From Ralstonia sp. A12 (lineage in GTDB: Bacteria; Pseudomonadota; Gammaproteobacteria; Burkholderiales; Burkholderiaceae), in the NCBI RefSeq assembly GCF_000801955.1, contig NZ_JSZO01000003.1:124001-188000 (forward strand): 64,000 nt of DNA, written 5' to 3'. Of this stretch, positions 37,936 through 46,655 are shown piece after piece. The notes beneath the pieces were generated by a model, which was not told where the DNA came from, ran no database searches, and worked only from the letters and a program-made list of their open reading frames with translations. Numbering within the stretch: position 1 is the stretch's first letter; every line of letters starts with the position of its first letter. A program made the position numbers and the translations under genes.

Positions 37936-39027
37936 ATGTTGAGCGTAACCGTCGAACAGATCACCGAAGCCCTGCGCGGCGTGGTGGATCCCAATACCGA
38001 GCGCGACCTCGTGTCGTCCAAATCGGTGCGCAACATCCGGGTTGACGGCGGCGAGGTATCGCTCGACGTCGAGCTCGGCTACCCGGCCAAGAGCCAGTTC
38101 GAGCCGATCCGCAAGCTGGTGATCGGCGCGTTGCGCCAAGTCAATGGTGTCGAGAATGTGAGCGTGCAGGTGTCGATGAAGATCGTCGCGCACGCGGTGC
38201 AACGCGGCGTGCACCTGATGCCGAATGTGAAGAACATCATCGCGGTGGCTTCAGGCAAGGGCGGGGTGGGTAAGTCGACCACCGCCGTGAACCTGGCACT
38301 GGCACTGGCCGCCGAGGGCGCCAACGTCGGCATTCTGGATGCCGATATTTACGGCCCCAGCCAGCCGATGATGCTGGGCATCCAGGGCCAGCCCGAATCG
38401 GCCGACGGCAAGACGATGGAGCCGATGGAAGGCCACGGCATCCAGGCCAACTCGATCGGCTTCCTGATCGAGCAGGACAACCCGATGGTCTGGCGCGGCC
38501 CGATGGTCACCTCGGCGCTGGAGCAACTGCTCAAGCAGACCAACTGGCGCGACCTGGATTACCTCATCGTCGACATGCCGCCGGGCACGGGCGATATCCA
38601 GCTCACGCTGTCGCAGAAGGTGCCGGTGACGGGCGCGGTGATCGTCACCACGCCGCAGGATATTGCGTTGCTCGACGCCAAGAAGGGCCTGAAGATGTTC
38701 GAGAAGGTAGGCATTCCCATCATCGGCGTGGTCGAGAACATGGCGGTGTACTGCTGCCCGAACTGCGGCCATACCGAGCACATCTTCGGCGCGGGCGGCG
38801 GCGAGAAGATGTGTGCGCAGTACGGCGTGCCGTTCCTGGGCAGCCTGCCGCTGAACCTGTCCATCCGCGAGCAGGCCGATTCGGGCCGCCCGACCGTGGT
38901 GGCTGACCCGGACGGCGCCATTGCCGGCGTCTACAAGCAGATTGCGCGCCGCGTTGCCATTGCCGTGGCCGAGAAGGCCAAGGACATGACGAGCAAGTTC
39001 CCGTCGATCGTCGTGCAGAACACGTGA
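37936..39027 (+). CDS. apbC: Iron-sulfur cluster carrier protein ApbC/Mrp
   Basis: The 363-residue P-loop ATPase has an N-terminal MIP18/DUF59 domain (about 1-85), deviant Walker A SGKGGVGKST (about 106-115) and the CCPNC motif near residue 273 whose cysteines hold a bridging 4Fe-4S cluster. It transfers clusters to target proteins. GGAGTAA precedes the ATG. Only 10 bases separate it from the DUF3305 gene, so it probably shares a transcript with the formate dehydrogenase accessory genes, all rich in Fe-S proteins. Confidence 0.94.
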   Translation: MLSVTVEQITEALRGVVDPNTERDLVSSKSVRNIRVDGGEVSLDVELGYPAKSQFEPIRKLVIGALRQVNGVENVSVQVSMKIVAHAVQRGVHLMPNVKNIIAVASGKGGVGKSTTAVNLALALAAEGANVGILDADIYGPSQPMMLGIQGQPESADGKTMEPMEGHGIQANSIGFLIEQDNPMVWRGPMVTSALEQLLKQTNWRDLDYLIVDMPPGTGDIQLTLSQKVPVTGAVIVTTPQDIALLDAKKGLKMFEKVGIPIIGVVENMAVYCCPNCGHTEHIFGAGGGEKMCAQYGVPFLGSLPLNLSIREQADSGRPTVVADPDGAIAGVYKQIARRVAIAVAEKAKDMTSKFPSIVVQNT

Positions 39028-39037
39028 GTTGAGCACC

Positions 39038-39568
39038 ATGGACACCGCCGAGCCGCAGCCCAATCAGAGAGAGGCCGAGCGTCCATCCGTCAGGATGGCG
39101 GTGGTGCTGTGCCGCCGCCCGACGGCCAACCGCTGGCAGCCGTTCCAGTGGCGGCTGGAGGCGGTGGTGCCCGATCTGGGCGAATACGGCAGCGTGCCGC
39201 GCTGTCTCGATCGCTCAGACACGGAAGAACGCTGGCTCACGCCCGGCTTCAACGTCACGCTGTTCCGCGACGAGGCTGAGGGCTACTACCTGAACGTGAC
39301 CTCCGCTGCGCCATGTTGGTTTGTGCTGTGGCGTCTGGGCGAGGCGGGCACCGCCGACGAGGGCAGGGCGATTCCGCATACGGTCTCGCTCAGCTACAAC
39401 GAGGCCGGCCGCTGGCTCGACGGCGGCGAGACCGTGGAGAACGTACCGCTGGACGCCGCCGCGCTGGAGTGGCTGCAGGCATACGTGGCCGAGAACTATC
39501 GGCCAGAGCCGAAGAAGCGGCGCCGGCCCGAGTCGTTCCTGTCGCCGGAAGACCGCGCGAAGTTCTGA
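39038..39568 (+). CDS. DUF3305 protein, formate dehydrogenase accessory cluster
   Basis: The 176-residue protein has the DUF3305 pattern VVLCRRPTANRWQPFQWRLEAVVP near the N-terminus and a positively charged tail. No membrane segment or cofactor motif is seen. Family members are regularly found beside DUF3306 and formate dehydrogenase genes; function is unknown. ATG 39038 is preferred over a TTG at 39029. It follows apbC by 10 bases. Confidence 0.78.
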   Translation: MDTAEPQPNQREAERPSVRMAVVLCRRPTANRWQPFQWRLEAVVPDLGEYGSVPRCLDRSDTEERWLTPGFNVTLFRDEAEGYYLNVTSAAPCWFVLWRLGEAGTADEGRAIPHTVSLSYNEAGRWLDGGETVENVPLDAAALEWLQAYVAENYRPEPKKRRRPESFLSPEDRAKF

Positions 39569-39579
39569 GCGAGGCTGCC

Positions 39580-40155
39580 GTGAGCGACGAATCCTTCCTC
39601 TCGCGCTGGTCGCGCCGCAAGACGGCCGAACGGCGCGGTGAGCCCGAGCCGGAGCTGGAAGCCGCGCCGCCTGCTGAGGTGGTGCCTGCGCCGGCGGCCG
39701 TGCAAGAACCGGTGCTAGCTGAGCCCGCGCCTGACGCACCACCACCGCTGACGCTCGAAGACGCCGCCAAGCTCACGCCTGCCGATGATTTCGCCCCCTT
39801 CGTCGCGCGCGGCGTGGACGAGGCCGTCAAGCGTGCGGCGCTCAAAAAGCTGTTCGCCGATCCGCACTTCAATGTGATGGACGGGCTCGACACGTACATC
39901 GACGACTATTCGCAGCCCGACCCGATTCCGCCAGAGATGTTGCGCGAGCTGCGCCACACGGCGGAGCTGCGGTTGTTCGAGCCGTTGGACGAGGATGTGG
40001 CGAAAACGGTGGGTTTCGAACCACCCGACGCCGAGGCTGCACCCACCGTGACAGGCGAGACGCCACCCGAGCCTGCCGATGCCGAGCCGCTGGTCGTAGA
40101 CGACCCCGCCCAGGCAACTCCGCATGGCGGCGCTAAGCCACCATCCGTAGAATAA
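39580..40155 (+). CDS. DUF3306 protein, formate dehydrogenase accessory cluster
   Basis: The 191-residue protein begins SDESFLSRWSRRK and has the family core DPHFNVMDGLDTYIDDYS at about residues 98-115, between proline/alanine-rich acidic stretches. It starts with GTG at 39580, 11 bases after DUF3305; a longer in-frame extension overlaps DUF3305 and is a shadow. No signal peptide is seen. It is probably a cytoplasmic assembly factor, by context only. Confidence 0.78.
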   Translation: MSDESFLSRWSRRKTAERRGEPEPELEAAPPAEVVPAPAAVQEPVLAEPAPDAPPPLTLEDAAKLTPADDFAPFVARGVDEAVKRAALKKLFADPHFNVMDGLDTYIDDYSQPDPIPPEMLRELRHTAELRLFEPLDEDVAKTVGFEPPDAEAAPTVTGETPPEPADAEPLVVDDPAQATPHGGAKPPSVE

Positions 40156-40238
40156 AAAAAGAGGACCGCGCGGCTACGAGCCGGGCGGCCATGTCCCCAT
40201 AGCCCGTGCGCCAGACACGGGCGCATACGCACAATTCC

Positions 40239-42398
40239 ATGCCGACGCTGGTTTGCAGTTGCAATCACACCATGCCGCTCGACGCCGATGCGGTGAGCGA
40301 CGCCCTGCGCGCATCCGATGCCGCCATCGATGCGCCTGGCAAGACGCACCATCTGCTGTGCCGCCGCGAGATCGGCGCCTTCACGCAGGCGCTGGACGGT
40401 ACCGAAGACGTGATCGTCGCCTGCACGCAGGAGAAGGCGCTGTTTGCCGAGGTGGCTGCGCAGCACGAGGGCGTGATCGCGCCGATCCATTTCGTGAATG
40501 TGCGCGAGACAGGCGGATGGTCGACCGGCGCCAAGCGCGATGCGCGCGGCTTCCACGCGAAGACGGCCGCGCTGCTGGCGGTGGCTGGCTTGCCTGCGCC
40601 AGACCCGGTGCCGGTGGTCGACTACCAGTCCGAAGGCAACTTGCTGATTGTCGGTCCTGCCGAGCGGGTCATGCCGTGGGCCGAGCGATTGGCCGATCAA
40701 CTGAGCGTGACGGTACTGGCCACGGGGCGCGATCGATCCGCGGGTCCGCTCTCGCCGCCGATGGAGCGCCGCTGGCCCGTCCATGCCGGCGAACTGGGGG
40801 AGGTAAAGGGGTGGCTCGGCGCCTTCGAGGTGCAGTGGCGCAACCGTAATCCGATCGACTTAGACCGCTGCACGCATTGCAACGCTTGCATCGACGTGTG
40901 TCCGGAAAACGCCATCGACTCGCTTTACCAGATCGACCTCGATCTCTGCCGTGACCATCGTGATTGCGTGAAGGCCTGCGGTGAGGCAATGGCAATCGAC
41001 TTTGCCCGAGTGGATGCGCCGCAAACACTGTCTGGCCAATTCGATCTGATCTTCGACCTGAACGATACGCCGGCCTTTACCCAGCACCAGCCGCCGCAAG
41101 GCTACTTCCACGCCGGTGCCGATGCGGGGCGTCAACTAACCGCCTCACTCGCGCTGCTGCAAATGGTGGGCGAGTTCGAAAAGCCCAAGTTTTTCCAATA
41201 CAAGGAATCGATCTGCGCGCACGGGCGCAACGGCCAGGTGGGTTGCGATGCGTGTGTGCAGGTGTGCTCTGCATCTGCTATTTCGTCGCAATGGAAGGAC
41301 GGGCGCGGCAGCGTGCATGTCACACCGAACCTGTGTGTGGGCTGTGGTGCGTGTACGACGGCGTGCCCAACCGGCGCCATCACCTATGCCTACCCGAGTG
41401 CGCCGTATCAAGGGCGCAAGCTCAAGACGTTGCTGAGCACGTATGCATCGGCGGGTGGGCGTGATGCGGTGGTCCTGCTGCACAACGGCGAGCGGGGCCG
41501 CACGCTGATCGAACAACTGGGCCGTGCTGCGCGCACGAGCAAGGCGCAGGGCGTGCCGGTGAACGTACTGCCGGTGGAGGTGTTTCACGCAGCATCGGCG
41601 GGGTTGGATTTGTGGCTCGCGGCGCTAGCCTATGGTGCTGCGCGCGTCGCCCTCCTGCTCACCGAAGACGATGCGCCGCAGTACCGCGCGATGCTTGCCG
41701 AGCAGGTGAGCGTGGCGCAAGCGGTGCTGCAGGGACTGGGTGAACCGGCGGATATACCGGGCGTCGTGCTCGTCGATGCGGCTGATGTCGCCGTGCTGGA
41801 CGCACGCCTGAACGCCGTCGACGTATCGGGTCCGCAGCGAGGTTTCCGCCGCGACATGCCTGCCGCGACCTTCGCCGTGGCTGCCGCCAAGCGCGAGACG
41901 CTCGATTTCGCGCTCGACCATCTCGCGCGTCACGCCAAGGCCACTGAGGCGGTCATTCCGCTGCCCGCTGGCGCACCGTTTGGCGCCATCACCGTGGACC
42001 GCGAGCGCTGCACGCTGTGCATGGCCTGTGTGGGCGCGTGCCCCTCGCAGGCGTTGCGCGATCAGGCCGAGCGGCCTGTGTTGTCCATGATCGAACGTAA
42101 CTGCGTCCAGTGCGGCCTGTGCGAAACCACGTGCCCCGAAGAGGCCATCGCGCTTGTCCCGCGCCTGAACCTGTCCGCCGAGGCGCGCCAGCCCGTCACG
42201 CTCAACGAGACGCAGCCGTTCCACTGTGTCCGCTGCGGCAAGCCGTTCGGCACCGCGCAGATGGTCACCACGATGCTGGCCAAGCTCGGCGCGCATCCGG
42301 CGTTCTCGGGCGCCGCCGCCGAGCGCCTGAAGATGTGTAGTGACTGTCGTGTGATCGACATGATGGAGCGCGGCGAACGCCCGGGCGCCACCCACTGA
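40239..42398 (+). CDS. Multi-cluster 4Fe-4S ferredoxin protein (polyferredoxin)
   Basis: The 719-residue protein has an N-terminal region with CSCNH and no ferredoxin motif until residue 211, where CTHCNACIDVCP begins. Further clusters follow: a degenerate C-x6-C-x3-C motif, a C...CDACVQVC set, CVGCGACTTACP near 366, CTLCMACVGACP at 591, CVQCGLCETTCP at about 622, and four cysteines near the C-terminus (CVRC and CSDC). Between about 395 and 580 lies a cluster-free domain. It likely passes or stores electrons for formate dehydrogenase or its maturation. Homologues are known near fdh genes but lack a proven role. No signal peptide. Confidence 0.82.
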   Translation: MPTLVCSCNHTMPLDADAVSDALRASDAAIDAPGKTHHLLCRREIGAFTQALDGTEDVIVACTQEKALFAEVAAQHEGVIAPIHFVNVRETGGWSTGAKRDARGFHAKTAALLAVAGLPAPDPVPVVDYQSEGNLLIVGPAERVMPWAERLADQLSVTVLATGRDRSAGPLSPPMERRWPVHAGELGEVKGWLGAFEVQWRNRNPIDLDRCTHCNACIDVCPENAIDSLYQIDLDLCRDHRDCVKACGEAMAIDFARVDAPQTLSGQFDLIFDLNDTPAFTQHQPPQGYFHAGADAGRQLTASLALLQMVGEFEKPKFFQYKESICAHGRNGQVGCDACVQVCSASAISSQWKDGRGSVHVTPNLCVGCGACTTACPTGAITYAYPSAPYQGRKLKTLLSTYASAGGRDAVVLLHNGERGRTLIEQLGRAARTSKAQGVPVNVLPVEVFHAASAGLDLWLAALAYGAARVALLLTEDDAPQYRAMLAEQVSVAQAVLQGLGEPADIPGVVLVDAADVAVLDARLNAVDVSGPQRGFRRDMPAATFAVAAAKRETLDFALDHLARHAKATEAVIPLPAGAPFGAITVDRERCTLCMACVGACPSQALRDQAERPVLSMIERNCVQCGLCETTCPEEAIALVPRLNLSAEARQPVTLNETQPFHCVRCGKPFGTAQMVTTMLAKLGAHPAFSGAAAERLKMCSDCRVIDMMERGERPGATH

Positions 42399-42417
42399 AG
42401 GACGACCCTGTTTCCCC

Positions 42418-43089
42418 ATGACTGACGCCCAGCCCCTGCAATTCCAACGCGCCGCCACGCCCGCCGACAGTGCCGAGGATCTCGCCCGCGCGGATCTCTA
42501 CGGCCTGCTCGCGACGCTGTTCTTCCACGCGCCGGACGCCGACTTGCTGCAACGCATTGCGGCGGCGCCGCTGGAGCCACCTGGCGAGAGCGATACGGCC
42601 CCGGCCGATGCGGAAGCCGCCGCCAGCAGCGCGCTCACGCAGGCTTGGCGCCGCCTGGTCGCACGCGCGGGCCAGACCACCGCCACGCAGGCCGACGACG
42701 AATACACCGAGCTGTTCATTGGCGTCGGTAAGCCGGAGGTGTTCCTGTATGGCTCGTACTACCAGGCCGGTTTCCTCAACGAGAAGCCGCTGGTGGTGCT
42801 GCGTGATGACCTTCGCCGCTACGGTCTGGAACGCGCGGAAGGCATCACCGAAACCGAAGACCACCTCGCCACCCTGTGCGAGGTCATGCGCTACCTGATT
42901 GCCGGCGACGACGCGGCCATCGCGCACGTGGAAGAGCAACGTGCCTTCTTCCAACGTCATCTGGCGTCGTGGGTCGACACCGCTTGCGATGCTGTGTTGC
43001 AGCATCCGCGCGCCGGCTTTTATGCCGACGCAGCGGGTTTGGCCAAAGCCTTTTTTGAAGTCGAACGGCTCGCGCTCGAATTGGCGTGA
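42418..43089 (+). CDS. TorD/DmsD-family chaperone for a molybdoenzyme
   Basis: The 223-residue all-helical protein has the TorD signature region YTELFIGVGKPEVFLYGSYY (about 98-117). Such chaperones bind Tat signal peptides and keep the catalytic subunit ready for cofactor loading. The likely client is the formate dehydrogenase alpha subunit encoded downstream. An alanine-rich insert near residues 48-68 is the only unusual feature. It follows the polyferredoxin by 19 bases. Confidence 0.85.
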   Translation: MTDAQPLQFQRAATPADSAEDLARADLYGLLATLFFHAPDADLLQRIAAAPLEPPGESDTAPADAEAAASSALTQAWRRLVARAGQTTATQADDEYTELFIGVGKPEVFLYGSYYQAGFLNEKPLVVLRDDLRRYGLERAEGITETEDHLATLCEVMRYLIAGDDAAIAHVEEQRAFFQRHLASWVDTACDAVLQHPRAGFYADAAGLAKAFFEVERLALELA

Positions 43090-43114
43090 CTGCACACCAG
43101 ATACTTGCCTAAGA

Positions 43115-43181
43115 AATCAGCACGCCGCCAAGAGCGAGGCCCCGCCCGCGTCATGGCGGGGTGGGTCAATTTGTGCTGATT
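43115..43181. repeat. Long inverted repeat between the TorD-like gene and the formate dehydrogenase genes
   Basis: AATCAGCAC (43115-43123) is perfectly complementary to GTGCTGATT (43173-43181), and a GC-rich inner stem (CCCCGCC/GGCGGGG) lies inside. It may end the accessory transcript or stabilise mRNA; no clean U-tract follows. Confidence 0.65.
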
Positions 43182-43324
43182 GCGAAAAATCATCGACAAA
43201 TCGTCAGAAAACTCAGCCGGTGAGGGGTATCAGGCATGGTTTTCCCCGGCAGTTGCTTCTAAAATATGTCGGATAATTCCTATTAGATTCGATCATCGGT
43301 TTAACAAAGCCGGGGAGCATCGAT
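43182..43324 (+). promoter_or_regulatory. Likely promoter region of the fdh structural genes
   Basis: This is AT-richer than its surroundings and contains GGATAATTCCTATTAGATT (about 43271-43289), which could hold a -10. No -35 at proper spacing and no sigma-54 GG/GC pair were convincing. Confidence 0.35.
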
Positions 43325-43585
43325 ATGCCAGGTCCGAACACTGCCCCTCACGCCCGCCTGCAGGCGGATTCCACAGAATCCACTGACAACGCGCCGACAC
43401 GCCGCCGCTTCCTGATGGGTGCTGCCGTGGCCGCTGCAGCCGCCGGCACCGCCGCGACGGCAAACCATCTGGCGCAAACGCCAATCGCCTCCGCCACGCC
43501 GCAGGCCGAACCCGCTGACGACGGCGCGACGGGCTATCGCCTGAGCGAGCACATCCGCAAGTACTACAAGACGACGTGGATCTGA
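43325..43585 (+). CDS. Small twin-arginine protein of the formate dehydrogenase region
   Basis: The 86-residue protein has a Tat motif TRRRFLMG at about residues 25-32 followed by an alanine-rich hydrophobic stretch, and a short C-terminal part ending LSEHIRKYYKTTWI. It resembles the formate-dehydrogenase-region Tat target family (TIGR02811 type). It could be a small exported subunit or a helper in Tat export of the enzyme; neither is shown. GGGGAG precedes the start. Confidence 0.75.
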   Translation: MPGPNTAPHARLQADSTESTDNAPTRRRFLMGAAVAAAAAGTAATANHLAQTPIASATPQAEPADDGATGYRLSEHIRKYYKTTWI

Positions 43586-43646
43586 GACGGCCGCACACGC
43601 AGCCCTCTTAGTCATTCCACGCATCCAACATCCTCAGGTGACCCCT

Positions 43647-46643
43647 ATGCTTCTGACCCGCAAACCGGCGGTACAGGACACCAAAGCCGCCTCGGCACGC
43701 CGTCAGGGCGCCGCGTCGCTCACCGGTAGCCTGGCGCGCAGCCTGGCCGGCGCACTGCCGACCATGGACCGCCGCACCTTCCTCAAGCGCTCCGGCATTG
43801 GCGTGGGCGCGGGGCTGGCGGCCATGCAGCTCTCGCTGGTGAAGAAATCGGTGGTGGGCGAGGCCCAGGCCGCCGACGGCAAGGGCGACATCGTCGTGCG
43901 CCGCACGGTGTGCTCGCATTGCTCGGTCGGTTGCTCGGTGGATGCCGTGGTACAGAACGGCGTGTGGGTGCGCCAGGAACCGGTGTTCGACTCGCCGATC
44001 AATCTGGGTGCGCACTGCGCGAAGGGTGCCGCCCTGCGCGAGCACGGCCACGGTGAATACCGCCTGAAGACGCCAATGAAGCTCGTCGACGGCCGCTACC
44101 AGCGCATCAGCTGGGAGCAGGCGCTCAACGAGATCGTCGAGAAGATGAAGACGATCCGCCAGGAAACTGGGCCGGACTCGTTCTTCTTCGTGGGTTCGTC
44201 CAAGCACAGCAACGAGCAGGCGTACCTGCTGCGCAAGTGGGTGTCGTTCTTCGGCACCAACAACTGCGACCACCAGGCGCGCATCTGTCATAGCACCACC
44301 GTGGCCGGCGTGGCCAACACGTGGGGCTACGGCGCGATGACCAACTCGTACAACGACATGCAGAACGCCAAGTGCGCGTTGTACATCGGCTCGAACGCGG
44401 CCGAAGCGCACCCGGTATCGATGCTGCATCTGCTGCATGCCAAGGAAACCGGCTGCAAGGTCATCGTGGTGGACCCGCGCTACACGCGCACGGCGGCCAA
44501 GTCCGATGAGTACGTGCGGATCCGCTCGGGCACCGACATCGCGTTCCTGTTTGGCGTGCTGTATCACATCTTCAAGAACGGCTGGGAAGACAAGCAGTAC
44601 ATCCACGACCGCGTCTACGGCATGGACAAGGTGCGCGAGGAAGTGCTCGCCAAGTGGACACCGGACAAGGTGGAAGAGGTGTGCGGCGTGCCCGAGGCAC
44701 AGGTGCACAAGGTGGCCGAGATGATGGCGATGAACCGCCCGAGCACGCTGGTGTGGTGTATGGGCCAGACGCAGCACACCATCGGCAACGCCATCGTGCG
44801 TGCGTCGTGCATCGTGCAACTGGCGCTGGGCAACATCGGCAAGTCGGGTGGTGGTGCCAACATCTTCCGCGGCCACGACAACGTGCAGGGCGCGACCGAC
44901 GTCGGCCCGACCCCCGATTCACTGCCGGGCTACTACGGTTTGGCAGCCGGTGCGTGGAAGCACTTCGCCAAGGTGTGGGATGTCGACTACGACTGGATCA
45001 AGGGCCGCTTCGCCTCGCAGGCGATGATGGAAAAATCCGGCACCACGGTGTCGCGCTGGGCCGATGCGGTGCTGGAGAAGAATGACCTGATCGACCAGGA
45101 CAACAACGTCCGCGCCGTCTTCTACTGGGGGCACGCGCCCAACTCGCAGACGCGCGGGATGGACATCAAGCGCGCGCTCGACAAGATCGATTTGCTGGTG
45201 GTGGTGGACCCATATCCATCCGCCACGGCCGCGATGGCCAACATGCCCGCCGCCGATGGCTCACCGCCGAATCCGAACCGGGCCGTCTACCTGCTCCCGG
45301 CAGCCACGCAGTTCGAAACGTCAGGCTCGTGCACGGCGTCCAACCGCTCGCTGCAATGGCGCGAGAAGGTGATCGAGCCGCTGTTCGAATCGCAGCCAGA
45401 CCACGTCATCATGCAGGCCTTTGCCGATCGGCTCGGCTTCGGCAAGGAGTTGTCGAAGGGTTGCAAGATCACCGAATACAAGCGCGCGGGCATGACTTGG
45501 CGCGAGCCGGAGATCGAATCGATCCTGCGTGAGATCAACCGCGGCAACTGGACCATCGGCTACACCGGCCAATCGCCGGAACGCCTGAAAGCCCACATGC
45601 GCAACATGCATCTGTTTGATGTGCGCACGCTGCGTTGCAAGGGCGGCAAGGATCCGGAAACCGGCTACGACCTCACCGGCGATTACTTCGGCCTGCCGTG
45701 GCCGTGCTATGGCACGCCGGAGTTGAAGCACCCCGGCTCACCCAACCTGTACGACACCAGCAAGCACGTGATGGACGGCGGTGGCAACTTCCGCGCCAAC
45801 TTTGGCGTGGAGCGCGACGGCGTCAACCTGCTGGCTGAGGATGGCTCGTTCTCGCTGGGCTCTGACCTGACCACCGGCTACCCTGAGTTCGATCACGTCT
45901 TCCTCAAGAAACTCGGCTGGTGGGACGACCTGACCGACGCGGAGAAGAAGGCCGCCGAAGGCAAGAACTGGAAGACCGATCTGTCCGGCGGCATCCAGCG
46001 CGTGGCGATGAAGCACGGCTGCCATCCGTTCGGCAACGCCAAGGCGCGCGCCATCGTATGGAACTTCCCCGACGGCATTCCGCAGCACCGCGAGCCGCTG
46101 TATTCCACGCGGCCCGACATGGTCGCCAAGTACCCGACGCACGACGACAAGAAGGCCTTCTGGCGCCTGCCCACGCTGTACAAGACGGTGCAGCAGCGCA
46201 ATATCGAGAACAAGGTCTACGAGAAATTCCCGATCATCCTCACCTCCGGCCGCCTGGTGGAGTACGAGGGCGGTGGTGAGGAAACGCGCTCGAACCCGTG
46301 GCTGGCCGAGCTGCAGCAGGAGAATTTTGTCGAGATCAACCCGAAGGCCGCGGCTGACCGGGGCATTCGTCATAACGACTTCGTCTGGGTCAAGACGCCG
46401 ACCGGCGCCCAGATCAAGGTGCGCGCGCTGGTGACGGAACGCGTGGGTGTGGATCACGCCTTCATCCCGTTCCACTTCTCGGGCTGGTGGCAGGGCAAGG
46501 ACCTGCTCGACTACTACCCGGAAGGTGCCCACCCGATCGTACGCGGCGAGGCCGTCAACACGGCCACCACCTACGGCTACGACGCGGTGACGATGATGCA
46601 AGAAACCAAAACGACGGTCTGCCAGATCGAGCGTTTCGCATAA
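43647..46643 (+). CDS. fdhA: Formate dehydrogenase catalytic alpha subunit (Mo/W-bis-MGD, Tat-exported, Cys type)
   Basis: The 998-residue molybdopterin oxidoreductase oxidises formate to CO2 in the periplasm. A Tat signal RRTFLKR starts at residue 42. The 4Fe-4S ligands lie in VCSHCSVGCSV...HCAKG. The catalytic metal ligand is Cys214 (TGT, in ARICHSTT), where E. coli FdnG has selenocysteine. The C-terminal molybdopterin dinucleotide-binding domain includes LTSGRLVEYEGGGEETRSNPW. AGGTGA precedes ATG 43647; a GTG three codons earlier is the alternative. It is the second gene of the structural operon. Confidence 0.95.
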   Translation: MLLTRKPAVQDTKAASARRQGAASLTGSLARSLAGALPTMDRRTFLKRSGIGVGAGLAAMQLSLVKKSVVGEAQAADGKGDIVVRRTVCSHCSVGCSVDAVVQNGVWVRQEPVFDSPINLGAHCAKGAALREHGHGEYRLKTPMKLVDGRYQRISWEQALNEIVEKMKTIRQETGPDSFFFVGSSKHSNEQAYLLRKWVSFFGTNNCDHQARICHSTTVAGVANTWGYGAMTNSYNDMQNAKCALYIGSNAAEAHPVSMLHLLHAKETGCKVIVVDPRYTRTAAKSDEYVRIRSGTDIAFLFGVLYHIFKNGWEDKQYIHDRVYGMDKVREEVLAKWTPDKVEEVCGVPEAQVHKVAEMMAMNRPSTLVWCMGQTQHTIGNAIVRASCIVQLALGNIGKSGGGANIFRGHDNVQGATDVGPTPDSLPGYYGLAAGAWKHFAKVWDVDYDWIKGRFASQAMMEKSGTTVSRWADAVLEKNDLIDQDNNVRAVFYWGHAPNSQTRGMDIKRALDKIDLLVVVDPYPSATAAMANMPAADGSPPNPNRAVYLLPAATQFETSGSCTASNRSLQWREKVIEPLFESQPDHVIMQAFADRLGFGKELSKGCKITEYKRAGMTWREPEIESILREINRGNWTIGYTGQSPERLKAHMRNMHLFDVRTLRCKGGKDPETGYDLTGDYFGLPWPCYGTPELKHPGSPNLYDTSKHVMDGGGNFRANFGVERDGVNLLAEDGSFSLGSDLTTGYPEFDHVFLKKLGWWDDLTDAEKKAAEGKNWKTDLSGGIQRVAMKHGCHPFGNAKARAIVWNFPDGIPQHREPLYSTRPDMVAKYPTHDDKKAFWRLPTLYKTVQQRNIENKVYEKFPIILTSGRLVEYEGGGEETRSNPWLAELQQENFVEINPKAAADRGIRHNDFVWVKTPTGAQIKVRALVTERVGVDHAFIPFHFSGWWQGKDLLDYYPEGAHPIVRGEAVNTATTYGYDAVTMMQETKTTVCQIERFA

Positions 46644-46655
46644 CGGGGAGCGATC

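Noticed and set aside
44280-44300. Selenocysteine in the formate dehydrogenase alpha subunit
   Set aside because: The active-site codon is TGT (Cys214), not TGA, so no SECIS element is needed.
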